Below are positions 42,705-55,388 of a stretch of DNA of 64,000 bases, in pieces. Position 1 is the first letter of the stretch; every line of letters starts with the position of its first letter. The DNA comes from Anniella stebbinsi. Taxonomy: Eukaryota; Chordata; Lepidosauria; Squamata; Anniellidae. Under the pieces are notes generated by a model that saw only the letters and a list, made by a program, of their open reading frames with translations, was not told the origin of the DNA and made no database searches. A program made the translations under genes and the position numbers. The stretch covers positions 80,177,763 through 80,241,762 of the forward strand of contig JARDYH010000007.1 in assembly GCA_029215795.1 (NCBI GenBank), written 5' to 3'.

Positions 42705-43810
42705 AAGAGGGCAGGGGCAGCTCTGGTCCCAGGATGGCTGCCCAGAAACCCCATGGCCCCTCCTTGGCATCAGGATTACACTATGCTACCCCGGGGGAGG
42801 GAAAGTGCAGGGTTGAGGTGGGAGGCAGAGCCAACCTGGCACCGTGAAGACACCCCCCCTGGACATACACAAATATTGCTTCAAAAATGGTACTAGGTAA
42901 GAACTCTGGCATCCCAATGGCCGTATATGTATATTGATAATAGGGGAATTTAACCTCTTTCAACCCGTGGACAGAATTACATTTTGAAGAAACTCTCAGG
43001 GCTGTATCTAGGGATGGGTGGGGCCAAAGGCATAAGGGGCAGGGGCCCAAACACCCAAATTACCAACATAGTTTAGCTCAAAGCTCTCACTGCCAGTAGC
43101 TAAGCCTCAGGAGAGGCATTTCCACTTTTTAGAGTGGGCAAAGACCTCTACAAAATCTGGAAATTGGGGTTTCTGGGGAAAGGGTGTGGGGCCACATGAT
43201 GAACCCCAGAGTAATGGATTGGGCCCCCAGGAGGGCTGGATTTGGCCCCCAGGCCTGAGGTTCAACATCTTTGATTTACAGAAAGCCTCTCAATATTAAG
43301 TAAACATTTGGCCCAGCGAAGCGAGTAGTACAAACAATGGAGAAAAGAAAAGAAAAATATTGTGAGGTTAGATCCACCCTTCCAATCCATCCTTTTAAAA
43401 TTTATTTAGCATTAATCATCACAGATTTATTTACAACCTGAAAAATCGCCAATGTGTTCCAGGTCAAGTGGCCTTTATAATAATAATAATAATCGAAAAA
43501 CCACTAAACATCCTTCTGCTCTTAATCTTGATTTGGAACAAATTGTTCTGTTCTCTGTAAAGCAGGACTGAGAGCAGACGTGTGTGTGTGTTCTAATACT
43601 CTCCTTGAAAAAGAAATATTATTTTATCCAACATCTTGTGGTATTTAATTGCAAATAACTGGCGTGAACACACATACAGAAGACTAGGACATTTCTTTTT
43701 GCTTTTTCTAACCATATCTCATTTAATTGCTGATTTAACCACTCACGTAGAGTGACGTCTTTTTCTTTTCTCTGCTCTCTCTCTCTGCTACATATGGAAA
43801 CACTCAGCAC
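42705..43810. other. Mostly unclassified; decayed hAT-like ends
   Basis: GGCCTGAGGTTCAACATCTTTG near 43252-43273 read in reverse resembles the CAGGGNTGTCAAACT-type ends seen in element S, but is too diverged to call. No gene. Confidence 0.35.
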
Positions 43811-45604
43811 TAGCGATGGGCAAACTTCCCCTGGGTGAATTCATTATTTACTCGGAAAAGAAGAAATTTGTCCATGTGAGCTTGGATGGGAGTTTTCCTT
43901 TAATACAAGTTCTCGTTCCATTATTCAGTTTTTGCACCTGCACAATAGCCAGGTGCATCTTGGGAGCTGTACTTTGGAATTGTGGTGTGCGGCATGGCAG
44001 TGAATCCCCCTGTCACAAGTGCCACCTTTCTGATTGGTTGCTTTCAGGTAGCCTGGCCGTGTGATGATGTCATGTGATGTTCCCGCACCATCACCAATCA
44101 CTAGCGAGAAGAAGGAGCCACAGAGTCCTCCTCTTCCTCGTGAGGCTACAGCTGAAGCACTGGTGATGACCCCGAGGGAAGAAACTAAGGGGACTGCTTC
44201 ATATAAGGTGGTGGGGCAACTGGAAATTGGGGGTGGGGGGAACCTGTGTATTGCTTTATTGTTCATGCCCCAAATCTCACAGTTATGTCCAAATTTACAC
44301 AATACATTGATCCAGGCTCACTACAAAGGTAAGCATCACGATCGGATGAGTTACGTCCAATGAGCAGACTAATTATGAAATGTGGTGGTATCTCTACGAA
44401 TTGGCTAAAAGCTACAGCTGACCAGTTCGCCAATCCATTGCAAGTATTGACGGGTGAACTGACCCCATCATACAATCATTGGATTACAAATCCAGCATTG
44501 CAAAGTTGGATGAAAGCTCCCTGTCATTAAGAGGTTTTGAAGAAACGTTGACTGTTTTTCTTCACATGCAGGCCACTCAAGTGCACCTGGAGGAAGGGAC
44601 ATGTGTAATGTGGTGTCATTTTCCACCCCAGAAATCTTGATGTGTTCCTTCTTTGATTGGCTGTTATCACATCTGCTTCATTTACAACAATAGATTGCCA
44701 CAGAGCCATCTGCGGAGGCAGTGGCTGTGAACGGAGATCAAGCAGAAGCCATAGCGAAAGGATGTGCTTGCCACAGGACTCTAAGGAGATGGTGGGGCTT
44801 AGCAAACTGCACAGGTGCAGAAAACAGAAATATGAATTCATTCATAATCCACCTGGGTTTGAATTACAAAAATGCTACCAAAAATTACAAAAAACAAGTT
44901 TATTAGGGCAAAATCAGGGCTACAGTTGACTTACATCTCACGGCTGGCATGGGGGACTGGTTTTAGACACCCCTCCCAGTGAAGGGAGGGAGGCATTCCA
45001 GGAATTCAGGCATGTTATGGAGGCAGGCACAACAAAGAGGCAGGAAGATGGTGTGTGTGTTTCCCCACCCCCTGTTGCCATAGAGGACAGGGTTTACAGG
45101 CTTCATGAGACCACCTGCTCTGGCCCCCATCCCACGCATTTGTAATTTAGCCAGCATCCATCCTCCGACCCATGATAGGAGTGGTTGGTAGCTAGGAATG
45201 CATGACAACTTCATTTCTGGTTGCAAAATGTGTGAGCATGTCCTATTTGCAACATCAAACATGAACATGAGCACATGTGTGTCAAACATGTGCTTGCATT
45301 AGATTTGCACAAATTTCCAAAATTTATGTACATTTTCCCACATTCACAGATTCAACCACACTTTTATCCATGGAAAAGATGTAGGAAATTTGTAGAAACT
45401 TGTGAAATTTGTGCTAAGCAAACTGGGGGAAATTGCACAAATTTCTCATTTAATCGGCGCTCAATTTGCGCAAATGTCCCATTCGTGCAGAGCATGCAAC
45501 AATCATAAAGCTGAATGGGAATCAGGCACAAGATGAGGGGCTAGCTGATGTTCAGAGAATCCCTACTGGTACCTTTTAAGGTTTGAGTAGCTATTTAAAG
45601 CCAC
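43811..45604. other. Unclassified; possible hAT-like left end at 43811
   Basis: CACTAGCGATGGGCAAACTT may be a decayed TAGNGATGGGCAAAC terminus. 45190-45500 has MITE-H/I-like phrases (AGATTTGCACAAATTTCC). No gene. Confidence 0.35.
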
Positions 45605-45882
45605 CAATTTGGATAGCTGTAAAAGGGGGTTGGATAAATTCCTGGAGGTGAAGGCTATTACTGGCTGCTAGCCCTGATGACTATGTCTCTGAATATCTCC
45701 AGTATTCAAGGCAGTAAGCCTGTGTGCACCAATTGTTGGGGAACATGGGTGGGAGGGTGCTATTGCACCATGTCCTGCTTTGTTGGTCCCTGGCCAACAT
45801 CTGGTTGGCCACTGTGTGAACAGAGTGTTGGACCAGATGGACCCTTGGTCTGATCCAGCACGGCACTTCTTATGATCTTAAT
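45605..45882 (+). repeat. CR1-like LINE 3' end (family M, copy 3)
   Basis: TTTGGATAGCTGTAAAAGGG, GGAGGTGAAGGCTATTACTG, TTGGGGAACATGGGTGGGAG, GACCAGATGGACCCTTGGTC and CACTTCTTATGATCTTA at the end. Confidence 0.82.
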
Positions 45883-47551
45883 TTTTTGTCCAAGGATGTC
45901 TGTTCCTTCTCTGGGTATAATTGACTCATAGATGGGACCAGTCCCTTCCCAGTTATCCCACAGTACGTAGATAAAAAGCACTTATCACAAATAGTTGTCT
46001 GAATCCTCTTCCTCAACATGGTGGTACCACAAAAGGTGGGGAGAGGTTCCATCTCATAAGAACACCAGCCCTGCTGCATCTGGCCAAAGCCCAGCATCCA
46101 GAAAGATGCATGTCTGCCTCGAGAAGACCTACAAGCTGGTCATGAATTGCCTGGAGAAACAGAAGTGTGATCCAGTTTGTATACCAATACCGTCTGGAGC
46201 AATTTTCAGAATCACGTTGCTGGCTAAAAAACCTTTGGCCACTATCGTGTGAACTGCTGTTCGCTGCATCCATGAGCAGCCTCTTTCACACACATGTCCA
46301 CTTCGCTCTTCTCTTTAGATTATCCTGGTTTATTATCCATACTAACCTGCTTTATTAATCTCTGGGACAAGCCCTGTCACCTTTTCCAGGCAACTCTTAA
46401 AAAGTGATCTGCTGAAGCATCTATTGTTTTCAGGTTCTATTAACACTCCTCATCCTCTCTGCACAGAGATGCTGCGGAATGTTGTGCTTGTATGCCCATG
46501 CCCTAGTTGGGGAGGAAGGGTGGGGTTTTGGCCTTATCTATGCAAGCATGTTGACACTAATTACAACACCCTCCTGGCATATCTCTGTTGCTATTAAATC
46601 TTACCTGGAGCATTTGCACCTCAGATTTAATGAGTGCTGGCAGAATTATTTGGCCAAGCAATTTTCACAAGTTTCAGGAGAGGCTGGGATGGGGTAAAAT
46701 ATGTCCCCACATACACCAAGACTTGGATTTATCTTCAAGGGATAGACAAAGTCATTTGAGAAGGGGGTATTGTGGCCAATGAGGGCAATTATCTTCTCCC
46801 CTCCTCCACAGAATTCCCATGGGAATGATGCCATATCATGACATGACAGTGTTCTCAGCAACATTACATCCCAGGAATGCAGCTGGGCTGCTGAAAGAAA
46901 CCCCAGCAAGGCTTTAAAATAAAGAACAACAACGCCTTAGACATGTCTAAGGAGTTCCTGCCTATTTAGCAGTGTGAATGCCTTTCCTATATGGCCATTC
47001 ACACAGCAGGCAACACTTTCCACCACATATACAGTAGCACTGCCACCAGGACTTTTACCTCTGGTCCAACGCTTTTCCTTCTCGAGATGTGAGGACTCAC
47101 TGGCTTTTTGTTCTGACAGATATAATTCCCTTTATCACTTTCACCCCTCGATAGCCATAGGCATAGAATTTTGAAAAGCAGAGAAATACTTATTATTTCC
47201 AGAATAATAAGAAGAATATTTACTGTTAAACTCTCCTCCTGCCCATAATCAGTTGAGTTACAGTGTCACTTAAAAACCTCGATATCCTCTCACATGCACA
47301 CACTCAATCAGCACTCTAATCCTATAAACACAGACCCTAGACACTATCTACCCCCTCAAAACCCCTATTTATTTCTTCCCTATCTAAACACCCTAAACTG
47401 TTCCCTCTTTATATATCACACAGATCATTTCACACCCACCCACTCAGCCATCTCACATATGCAAATACAACATAGCTCCTGTCAGGCATATCACTCACAA
47501 TTTAGATCTCTTTACCATAACATTATAGAGTCATAACATTAATGCATACAG
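45883..47551. other. No recognisable gene or repeat
   Basis: About 1.7 kb of unique-looking sequence with scattered short frames on both strands and no protein motif. A CCCTAAAC/ACCC-rich stretch lies near 47330-47450. Confidence 0.5.
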
Positions 47552-47604
47552 AGAGAGAGGGGGGGAAGGGAGGAGGAAGGGAGAGAGAGAGAGAGAGAGA
47601 GATT

Positions 47605-47642
<38 letters not shown>
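47552..47642 (+). repeat. Compound microsatellite, GA-rich then (AT)n
   Basis: Interrupted GA/GGGA units to about 47602, then about seventeen AT units. Confidence 0.95.
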
Positions 47643-47645
<3 letters not shown>

Positions 47646-47748
47646 ACACCACAATCTTGTAACGGTATGATCATGTCAGAGCTGGGCCGTTAGCTACAGT
47701 CTGAAGCAAGCCAGGAGCCAGGAATCAAGATGGAAGAACTATCAGAAT

Positions 47749-48067
47749 TAGGCTGACCAGATAAAATCCAGGTCAGGGCTCATGTAACTTTAACAGTTGT
47801 AGAGCAAAGGGGATTTCAGCCAGTGTCATTTGTATGCAATTTGTTTCTGGTGAAATTCCTCTTCATCACAACAGTTAAAGTTGCAGGGGTCCTGCCTCCT
47901 TTTGTAGCTGGTCACTCTAGTATAGTGCCTGCAACTTTAACTGTTGTGATGAAGAGGGAATTTCACCAGGGACTAATTCCATACATATGACACTCGCTGA
48001 AATTCCCTTTTCTCTACAACTGTTAAAGTTACATGAGCCCTGACCTGGATTTTATCTGGTCAGCCTA
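47749..48067 (+). mobile_element. MITE-A copy A6, full length
   Basis: 319 bp from TAGGCTGACCAGATAAAATC to GATTTTATCTGGTCAGCCTA. Both arms are the AGATAAAATCCAGGTC subtype. Centre GGTCACTCTAGTATAGTGCC. Flanks ATCAGAAT and GAGAATGT share only AGAAT, so the duplication is not convincing. Confidence 0.92.
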
Positions 48068-48212
48068 GAGAATGTATCACACAGAATATAGCAAAAGCTT
48101 CCAAGTACAGCAAAAGCTACAAAAGTAGGAGTGAGTGAAGTTAATTTCAAATACATTGAATGTTTCACTTGTTCTTTATTTCAGTGATTTTAATGTTAAG
48201 ATGTTATGTAGA

Positions 48213-48407
48213 ACAGGTTTGTCTCAATTGTGTGCTGTGAAATCAGACATGTGTCCAGGGCCATGTTTGGTTGGGCACGCCTCCTTGGGGGCTGGACATG
48301 TTTGGGTGGGCACGCCCCCTTGGGGGCTGGACATGTTTGGGTGGGCACGCCCACTTTGGGGCGGCCATGTTGTCCTCCTTTTTGGTTTCCAAAATACGGT
48401 CACCCTA
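48213..48407 (-). mobile_element. MITE-O copy O2 with three 35-bp tandem units
   Basis: Minus-strand reading begins TAGGGTGACCGTATTTTGG, then AAACCAAAAAGGAGGACAAC. The GC-rich middle has three GGGCACGCC(C/T) units starting at 48273, 48308 and 48343, each 35 bp. Same far boundary as O1 (GGTTTGTCTCAATTGTGTGC). Confidence 0.7.
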
Positions 48408-49072
48408 GTGTAATGGGAGGTATTCTGCACAGTTTTTCTTTCAATAGACTGTGGGGCATGGGAGAATATTATTATTAGGGCTAGCACTTTTATCTTGCTC
48501 TTGGTAAGCCTCTTTTCAGGTCCGGTAGAGGCTTACAAAGGTAAGGCATGAGACAGTTCCCGTCCTCAAAGTTAGGAACAATTGGACTTCAAGAAGAGCG
48601 GAATGAAAAATAGGGTGAACTAGAGAAACAAGCAAGGAACAGAAGAGGGAATATCCACTCATCCATAGAGATTTTCAAGGAAAATTGGGTTTTGATGTGA
48701 GCTTCTGGGTGGGGGGGGGGGGGGGCAGTAAACGGTGCCAAGCAGGGTTACATTTCTAAAAGGTTCAGTAGGGATGAATCAATCTGATTCTGGATTCCAT
48801 CCCCTTTCCATGTGCAAACTAAATAAATGAATAAATAAATCTGCATGAAATCCTGATTTAAAATATCACTTCTGAGTTGTGAGTTGTTTCAAGGACTGCT
48901 GCTATAAAACAATTTGTCTTTCTTTCTTTCTTTTACAGGTAATAAGCATCTAAAAAACCTGGCTGCTGGCACAGCTGATGTTGCGTGGTGTGCCGTCCCT
49001 TCCGAAGAATTTTATGGGGGGAAAAGACGGCTCCGGCCATGTAGCCATGAAAACAGCCATCTTCTGTACAGT
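48408..49072. other. No recognisable gene; G15 run at 48711-48725
   Basis: Unique-looking sequence between O2 and A7. Confidence 0.5.
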
Positions 49073-49392
49073 TAGGCTGACCAGATAAAATCCAGGTCAG
49101 GGCTCATGTAACTTTAACAGTTGTAGAGAAAAGGGAATTTCAGCCAGTGTTATTTGTATGCAATTAGTTCCTGGTGAAATTCCCTCTTCATCACAACAGT
49201 TAAAGGTGCAGGCACTATACTAGAGTGAACATATACAAAAGAATGCAGGACCCCTGCAACTTTAACTGTTGTGATGAAGAGGGAAGATCACCAGGAACTA
49301 ATTGCATACAAATGACACTGGCTGAAATTCCCTTTGCTCTACAACTGTTAAAGTTACATGAGCCCTGACCTGGATTTTATCTGGTCACCCTA
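49073..49392 (-). mobile_element. MITE-A copy A7, full length
   Basis: 320 bp from TAGGCTGACCAGATAAAATC to GATTTTATCTGGTCACCCTA. Centre ACTATACTAGAGTGAACATA gives minus orientation. Flanks TGTACAGT and CTACAGTG share TACAGT. AGATAAAATCCAGGTC subtype on both arms. Confidence 0.92.
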
Positions 49393-50856
49393 CTACAGTG
49401 TCCCTGGAAAAGATGCAACATCATCATATCCCATCATTCTGTGGGGCTATTACACCCCCATTTCCAATGTATGTGGCACCAACCATGCTTCTGAGCCACG
49501 CAGAGTGACTATTATCTGTTTTAAAAAGGTGGTTTGTATTTTTATTTTAAAGGTGGCTGCCACTACACTAAAAAAATCCCAACACCCCCCCACCCCTCTC
49601 AGAACATTCCCCCCAAAGAAACAGTTGTTGAAGTTTTAAACCCTCATCCAACAACCCTAAATACACACACACATGCTTAAGGGTCATTTTACTACTCCAA
49701 GCTATTTTCCAATGTTTGATAAAATGACTCACAACCTCACATGTGTCTGTGGTGTCAGAAGACGCATGTTTTAAACTCAAAATATTAGGAATATTAGAAA
49801 AGCATAATAAACTATCAAGGAAAAACTTTAGGCAAAGTTTAATATTAAGAACTAATGGCTTTCAGTTGTACAGGGTGGGTTCTCCTCCTCCCCCTCCTCT
49901 TATCCCCAGAAGAAATCTTTCTCTGGTGAGGTGAATGTTCCCCCAATGAAATTGTATAGATAATGCCAACCTACTGGCACTCAGAGTATCTCTGCATTAA
50001 GTGGAAATCATGTTGCTGGGCTTTATGCTTCCTGATTCATTGGTGTGATTGTTATGGTATGCATTACATGGGAGGAGAGGGGCGACCACATGCTTTGAGT
50101 TGACTACTTCCCCTTCCTTCACTTCTATTGAGACAGCTTCACCTAGTGAAGGAAGATCCTGCTTTTTCCAAGCTATTACCACATTAAAAGTGCTTATTTT
50201 CATACTGGGATTTCCAGGGGATACTGTGGGAGTTGTCCTGGTCATTGACAATGTCATATTATGAACCCGAAAACTTCTGTGAGTGGCCAGTCACAATGGT
50301 GCAATAAATTGCTACCCTAGACCAGTTTTCTTTGCAAAATAAACAAATAGATGTCCCATGTGTGTTTTTGTTTCCAGAAAGAAAACAGTGTTAAGAGGCT
50401 GAAATTTCAGGACATTGTGAAGGTGACAGTATAAAACACTGTCATGGAAGGGGGTATGTTATAGGTCTATTTCTGTGTAAATTCAGCAGTTTAAAATGCA
50501 GTTGGAGCAAATCCTGATCGAAGGATTAAAATGAACATGTGCAATTAGTAATTTGACCCTTCGATCCAGGGGGATTTCTAGCCATATGACTACTGTTTAA
50601 AAGCATGGCAGTTGCAAAGATTCTTAAATATTAAAAGAGTAAATAGAAGGATTTTAAATCCCAATGAAGCCAAATGCTAAACATTATCTCTAGTGGTTAA
50701 ATAGGATTAAAGAGTAGAGCTTTCTTTTTAAACTGCAGCATACATTTTCAAATCATCCTAAGAGACTCTATAGAGTACTATAAACATTTAATAATAAAGA
50801 GTTTAATGGGGCAATGGGAATATAGATAATCAGATTATTTTCATTTGTCTACCAAG

Positions 50857-50858
<2 letters not shown>
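49393..50858. other. Unclassified; repeat-poor block at 50460-50830
   Basis: No gene or family repeat is recognised. 50460-50830 is AT-rich without simple repeats and could be conserved non-coding, by composition only. Confidence 0.35.

Positions 50859-50910
<52 letters not shown>
50859..50910 (+). repeat. Microsatellite (GATA)n
   Basis: About thirteen GATA units, a repeat common in squamate genomes. Confidence 0.95.
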
Positions 50911-51417
50911 TTGTAGAAGTAAGCAATCAAGGCACCCAGGACTCATTCGTATAACTATACCATGGCTTGCTTTTGCCACCTGGCTTAGTTGTGTGCTTTA
51001 AAAATCTGCTGTTCTCTGGTCCTGTAATATTTATGTACTTTCTTATCAGATGGGTGAATCAGTGATTTTTGAGCATTTGTGTTTGTGAATGAGAAACAGT
51101 CAAAAAGAGCTCGGGGGGGGGGGGGGGAGGAGAGCTTCCAGGCCATGAGGCAGGCCTTGAGAAGGGTAGTAGCTGGAGGATGCCCATCCCTCTTCAGTCT
51201 GGATTGAGAACTTCCATGGGCCTGCAAGCCGGAGGGTGCCCACCTATAGTCTAGAGCTAGAGAAGGGCAAGAGTTAATAAATACAGGGAAAGACAAGTTA
51301 TACACACAAGGGGGGGGGGAGGGAAGAGGACCTGATAAGTATGACCACAACCCCTGCCAATGTTGACATTGATGCAATGAAGGACATATTTGCCTTCTTC
51401 TCTGAACACATCAAGTC
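50911..51417. other. No recognisable gene; G15 and G10 runs
   Basis: G runs at 51113-51127 and 51310-51319. Otherwise unclassified. Confidence 0.5.
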
Positions 51418-51420
51418 ACT

Positions 51421-51860
51421 GGGCTCATCTGCTCCTAAGGGTGTAGAGGGAGGGTGGGGGAAGATCGCAGACTTACCTGTTTTTGTGATCCTCCCCCAGG
51501 GTCTAGACGGCAACACCACATCCCGGAAGGTAAGAGGGACATCGTGGCCGCCATTTTTTTAAGAGGAGCCCGCGCAGCCCCGCACAGAAAAAGGTAACCC
51601 CCCGCCATCCCAGGGATGGCAAAATTGCTGGGGGGGGCACCCCTTGGGCACAGAGCCACCCTGTGTGGCTCCATGCCTGTTTTAGGGACCAGGAACATGC
51701 GGCACACCAGCCACAGTCCTCAGGATGGTCCCGGGATATCCCCAGGTTCCATTATCCCGGGGTTGTCCCTAGGTCATCCCCGGTTGATCCCGTGTTCCCC
51801 TGTGCATCTTATGGACGCACAGGGATGACCCTGGGATAAAAGCTTGGTGTAGACATGGCT
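51421..51860. mobile_element. GC-rich TIR element E3, ACT flanks
   Basis: Left GGGCTCATCTGCTCCTAAGG, right CTTGGTGTAGACATGGCT. ACT flanks both sides (51418-51420 and 51861-51863). Core GATCGCAGACTTACCTG and GGGATCCTAG-like strings match E2. Right third has repeated ATCCCGGG/GGTCATCCC motifs. No transposase. Confidence 0.75.
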
Positions 51861-51863
51861 ACT

Positions 51864-52428
51864 GTTTTAGAGGTGATCAGGACAAAACAAGTAGATATAT
51901 CCCTCACCACACACACTTAACCTAGATGCACGTGTCTGTCTGCTGCAGTTGCTTGCAGATGCAAACTGTGCAGAAGAAAGCCAACCCTTTTAATCACCAA
52001 GGTAATCTATTTCTTTTGCTTAATGTTTGCTGGGAGACAGGCCCTGTCTTAATCTATTACAGTGTCATTAAGAAAGAAAATGTTTGCCCCCACAGGGCCT
52101 CAGATGTCGCTCTTAAACTATCATAAAACGAGGATCTAATTACTGACTAGCTCACTAACGTCTCCCTTTCATTGGTCCAAAATTGGCGACATTTACTGGA
52201 AGGGAAGAGAAACAGATGGCCAATGGGTCTGAAATAAACTGGATTCCAGGATCCTAAGGACTAGGTTAGGTGAAATCCTGATTCTGGCCCCCACGGTAGC
52301 CATCTACAACCTGGTTGCCCTCCAGCTGTGTTAGACTACAACTCCTAGTCAACATGGCCAATGATCACCCCCAGTTAGAATGGTCAAGGATAAACAGAGA
52401 TGTAGTATGTATAATCCATCTGAAGGAC
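51864..52428. other. Mostly unclassified; N-type repeat scrap at 52291-52345
   Basis: ACAACCTGGTTGCCCTCCAG then ACTACAACTCCTAGTC resembles the hAT-like repeat at 61729. The rest is unique. Confidence 0.45.
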
Positions 52429-53108
52429 ATCAGGTTGGGGGGAGGCTGCCACAGGAACAGCCTCCTTCCATATGTAGCTGCCCAGACCCTAAGATCATTT
52501 TCAGGGGCCCTTCTCCATGATCCTCTGCCAAAGGAAGTGAGGCAGGTAGCTACCAGGAGGAGGGCCTTCTCTGCTGTGGCACCCCAGCTATGGAATGAGC
52601 TCCCTAGAGAGGTTCACCTGGCACCTACATGATATTCTTTTCGACACCAGGTGAAGACCTTTGCATTTCCCCAGGAATTTAACAGAGAGCGCCTTCTCCC
52701 TTACCAACCCGCCCAATCACTGAGGTCATCAGAGGGCATGTTCCTGGTGGTTCCAGTTGGACCTGTGGCCTGATTGGAATCCACCAGGAGAAGAGCCTTT
52801 AGTGTAGTGGCCCCTTCTCTGTGTAACACTCTGCCCCTGGAGGTCAGGCAGGCACCAACACTAGGTTGCTCCTGGTGCCTCCTGAAAACAACTCTGTTTC
52901 AAGAAGCCTTCCTCAACTGACTAGCCACTGTTTTTCTGGTTCCTTTGCTTTTAAATAGAAAAAGATAATAATTTGCTTTTCAAATTTTCTTCCTTTTACT
53001 GTTTAAACCTATGTTCACCGCTCTGGAATCTGTGTTAGAGAATTGAGCGATATATAAATATTGTTAATAATAATAATAATAATAATAATAACAACAACAA
53101 TAGTAGGT
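52429..53108 (+). repeat. L2-type LINE 3' end with two C-terminal modules (L2-2)
   Basis: Conceptual translation shows TRRRAFSAVAPQLWNELPRE near 52550-52620, then ERLLPYQPAQSLRSSEG, then a second TRRRAFSVVAPSLCNTLP near 52785-52845. The tail GAGCGATATATAAATATTG leads to (AAT)n(AAC)n. The repeated module implies an insertion of one L2 copy beside or into another, or a tandem duplication. Frames are broken. Confidence 0.75.
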
Positions 53109-53174
53109 ATAGAAATAATAAATAATAATAAGTGAAAGCATGTGCCTGCAGCTAAGTAAGTGTGCTTTCCTCCC

Positions 53175-53815
53175 ACAGAATATAGTTAAACGATGTAATT
53201 TGCTACCAACCACAAAGTGTGGTGTTAGTCACCTAATTGGATGGCTTAAAAGAGGGATAAGACATATTCATGGAGGAGAAGGCTGTCAATGGCTACTAGT
53301 CCTCATGGCTATGTGCTACCACCAGTATCAGAAGCAGTATGCCTATGGACACCAGATGCTGGGGAACATGGGTGGGTGGGTGCTATTACATAGGGTGACC
53401 ATATGAAAAAGAGGACAGGTCTCCTGTATCTTTAACAACTGTATAAAAAAGGGAAACCCAGGAGGTGCCATTTGTATGCATGCAGCACATGGTGAAAATC
53501 CCTCTTCATCACAACAGTTAAAGCTGCAGGAGCCCTGCCCTCTTGACCAGATACAAAAGAGGGCAGAGCTCCTACACCTTGAACTGTTGTGGTGAAGAGA
53601 GAATTTCACCAGGTGCTGCATGCATACAAATGACAACTGCTGAAATTTCCTTTTCTATACAACAGTTACAGGAGCCTTGTCCTCCTTTTCATATGGTCAC
53701 CCTACTGTTCCGCTCATGTCCTGTTTGTGGGCAGGTGGTTGGCCATTCTGCGAACAGAATGCTGGACTAGATGGACCTTGGTCTGATCCAGCATGACTCT
53801 TTTTATGTTCTTAAA
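53175..53815 (+). repeat. CR1-like LINE 3' end (family M, copy 4), split by A8
   Basis: TTAAACGATGTAATTTGCTA, GATGGCTTAAAAGAGGGATA and GGGGAACATGGGTGGGTGGG lie before A8. The element resumes after it with TCATGTCCTGTTTGTGGGCA, AGATGGACCTTGGTCTGATC and the TTTATGTTCTTA ending. Confidence 0.82.
53391..53704 (-). mobile_element. MITE-A copy A8, inserted in a CR1-like end
   Basis: 314 bp from TAGGGTGACCATATGAAAAA to TTCATATGGTCACCCTA. The host repeat is interrupted in CTATTACA (before) and CTGTTCCG (after), which match at 5 of 8, a decayed duplication. The centre keeps both internal arms (GAGCCCTGCCCTCTTGACCA), unlike most copies. CACCTGG/GCATGC loop subtype. Confidence 0.9.
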
Positions 53816-54875
53816 CGGAGAGGGTGTTTCAGAGGCTGGGGGGAGGGGAGCTGACAGAGACCGGGATAGAGAGGAGTGAGGAACCCTTCTTTGGCCTAGA
53901 TATTGAACTAAACGAGTGAAGGATTGTGGGAGGGAGTCTTCAAAGCTTCCTTCTAGAAAGCAAAGGCATCTTTCCAAGGACCCAAGAAGCATGTTTAGGA
54001 ACTAGGCCCCATGAGAATGTCCGCAGCATCACTCCTCTTGAAAGACCTCCCCACCTTTCCCTTTCTTTCCTCTCACGTAAGCATAGTAACTCTGGCTGTA
54101 CCTGCTGAGACACTTCAGTTGATGCAATCAGCAAACACAGCATCATTTAGCACCTGCAATCTCTTGACACTGGGGGAGCATGCAGGTTGAAACCCAAGCC
54201 ATTCAAAGAGGTACTCTACAGTCATGAAATCAACTCCAGTTATAACATCGAGAAGAAGCCGCCTTCTGATTGCGTTTCTCTTCTCAAAGGCAACAAGAGC
54301 CTTCCTCTGTGTGGCTCAGTATGTAAAAGCCAATTAGGGTCCTTTGTTCTTAAAACTCCTGTTTATTTTCCCTCTGCACCCTTATTTTCATTGGGCTGCG
54401 AGATTGGCAGGTGGAAGTTAATTAACTGAGCCAACACTGCCGTCCGCACAGCACACTTCTCAACGAGAGACACTTCACATGGTGCTCTTTGCTAAGCGAG
54501 GAGTGAATTGGAAGCCAATGAGATATTTTGCTTTTAAAAGAAAAGAAACCAGTACTTCCCACCCCCCACCCCGGACACTTTCTCTCCTACCGTTGGTGGC
54601 CATCTTGTTGGAAAGGGAAGTTATCGCTTCTGACAGGGAAGTTCAAGGGAGGTGTCTCATATCCTGCCATAATAGCAGCTCAGTGATCCGAAGGATGGCT
54701 GTGCATTTAATGCTTTGAAATAAGGTGTTTAATGTCTTCCCTTGCAGAGTAGCTTTCCTTGATACTTAAGGCAGCAGGGAAGCCAAGTAGCCATTGGCAA
54801 CCAGCTGTGCACAGAAATCTTCAGAAATGAAGACAGCCTGGAGCCTTCTTTAAACACAGACATACACACACACAC

Positions 54876-54919
<44 letters not shown>

Positions 54920-55388
54920 CATGAGATATTTAGAAGGTTCCCACTGATGGTGCCGTGTGGAGAACCAGTGCAGCTTGAGCAACATACACAGGCCCATATA
55001 TCTGTACACAAGTACAAACTCATATAACCAACTCTTTCTAATCTGATTTCTTCTATACAAGTCCCTACATCAGATGGCTTCTTCCACAGCTATGTCCCAG
55101 GACACAGGACCAGCCCTCTCATTAGGCAGAGTGAAGCAATTGCCTCAAGGGGCAAATGCTGAGGAGGAAGCAATGGCAGCTTTTTGATTGGTCATCCTGA
55201 ACTCTCTGGCTTTTCCCTTCTATTGGAGGACAAAGCTATCTATGAAACACATCCCCCCCTTCTGTCTCAGGTGTGGTGGAAGGTATTGTCCCATCACAAA
55301 CGTTGAAGTACATTTCAAGTCCCAGTCCGGGTGACATCTGTATGTGGGATAAGGAGTCCCCATGGTCCTGGTTTGAGAATGTAAACAC
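53816..55388. other. Mostly unclassified; (CA)n(GA)n at 54859-54916
   Basis: No gene or family repeat is seen beyond the compound microsatellite. Confidence 0.5.

Noticed and set aside
47749..49392. A6 and A7 in opposite orientation flanking 1 kb, as a composite transposon
   Set aside because: The outer flanks ATCAGAAT and CTACAGTG do not match, and A7's own flanks share TACAGT, so the two look like independent insertions.
53140..53406. 88-codon frame as a host exon
   Set aside because: It is a read through a CR1-like 3' end into MITE-A; no splice context or conserved domain.
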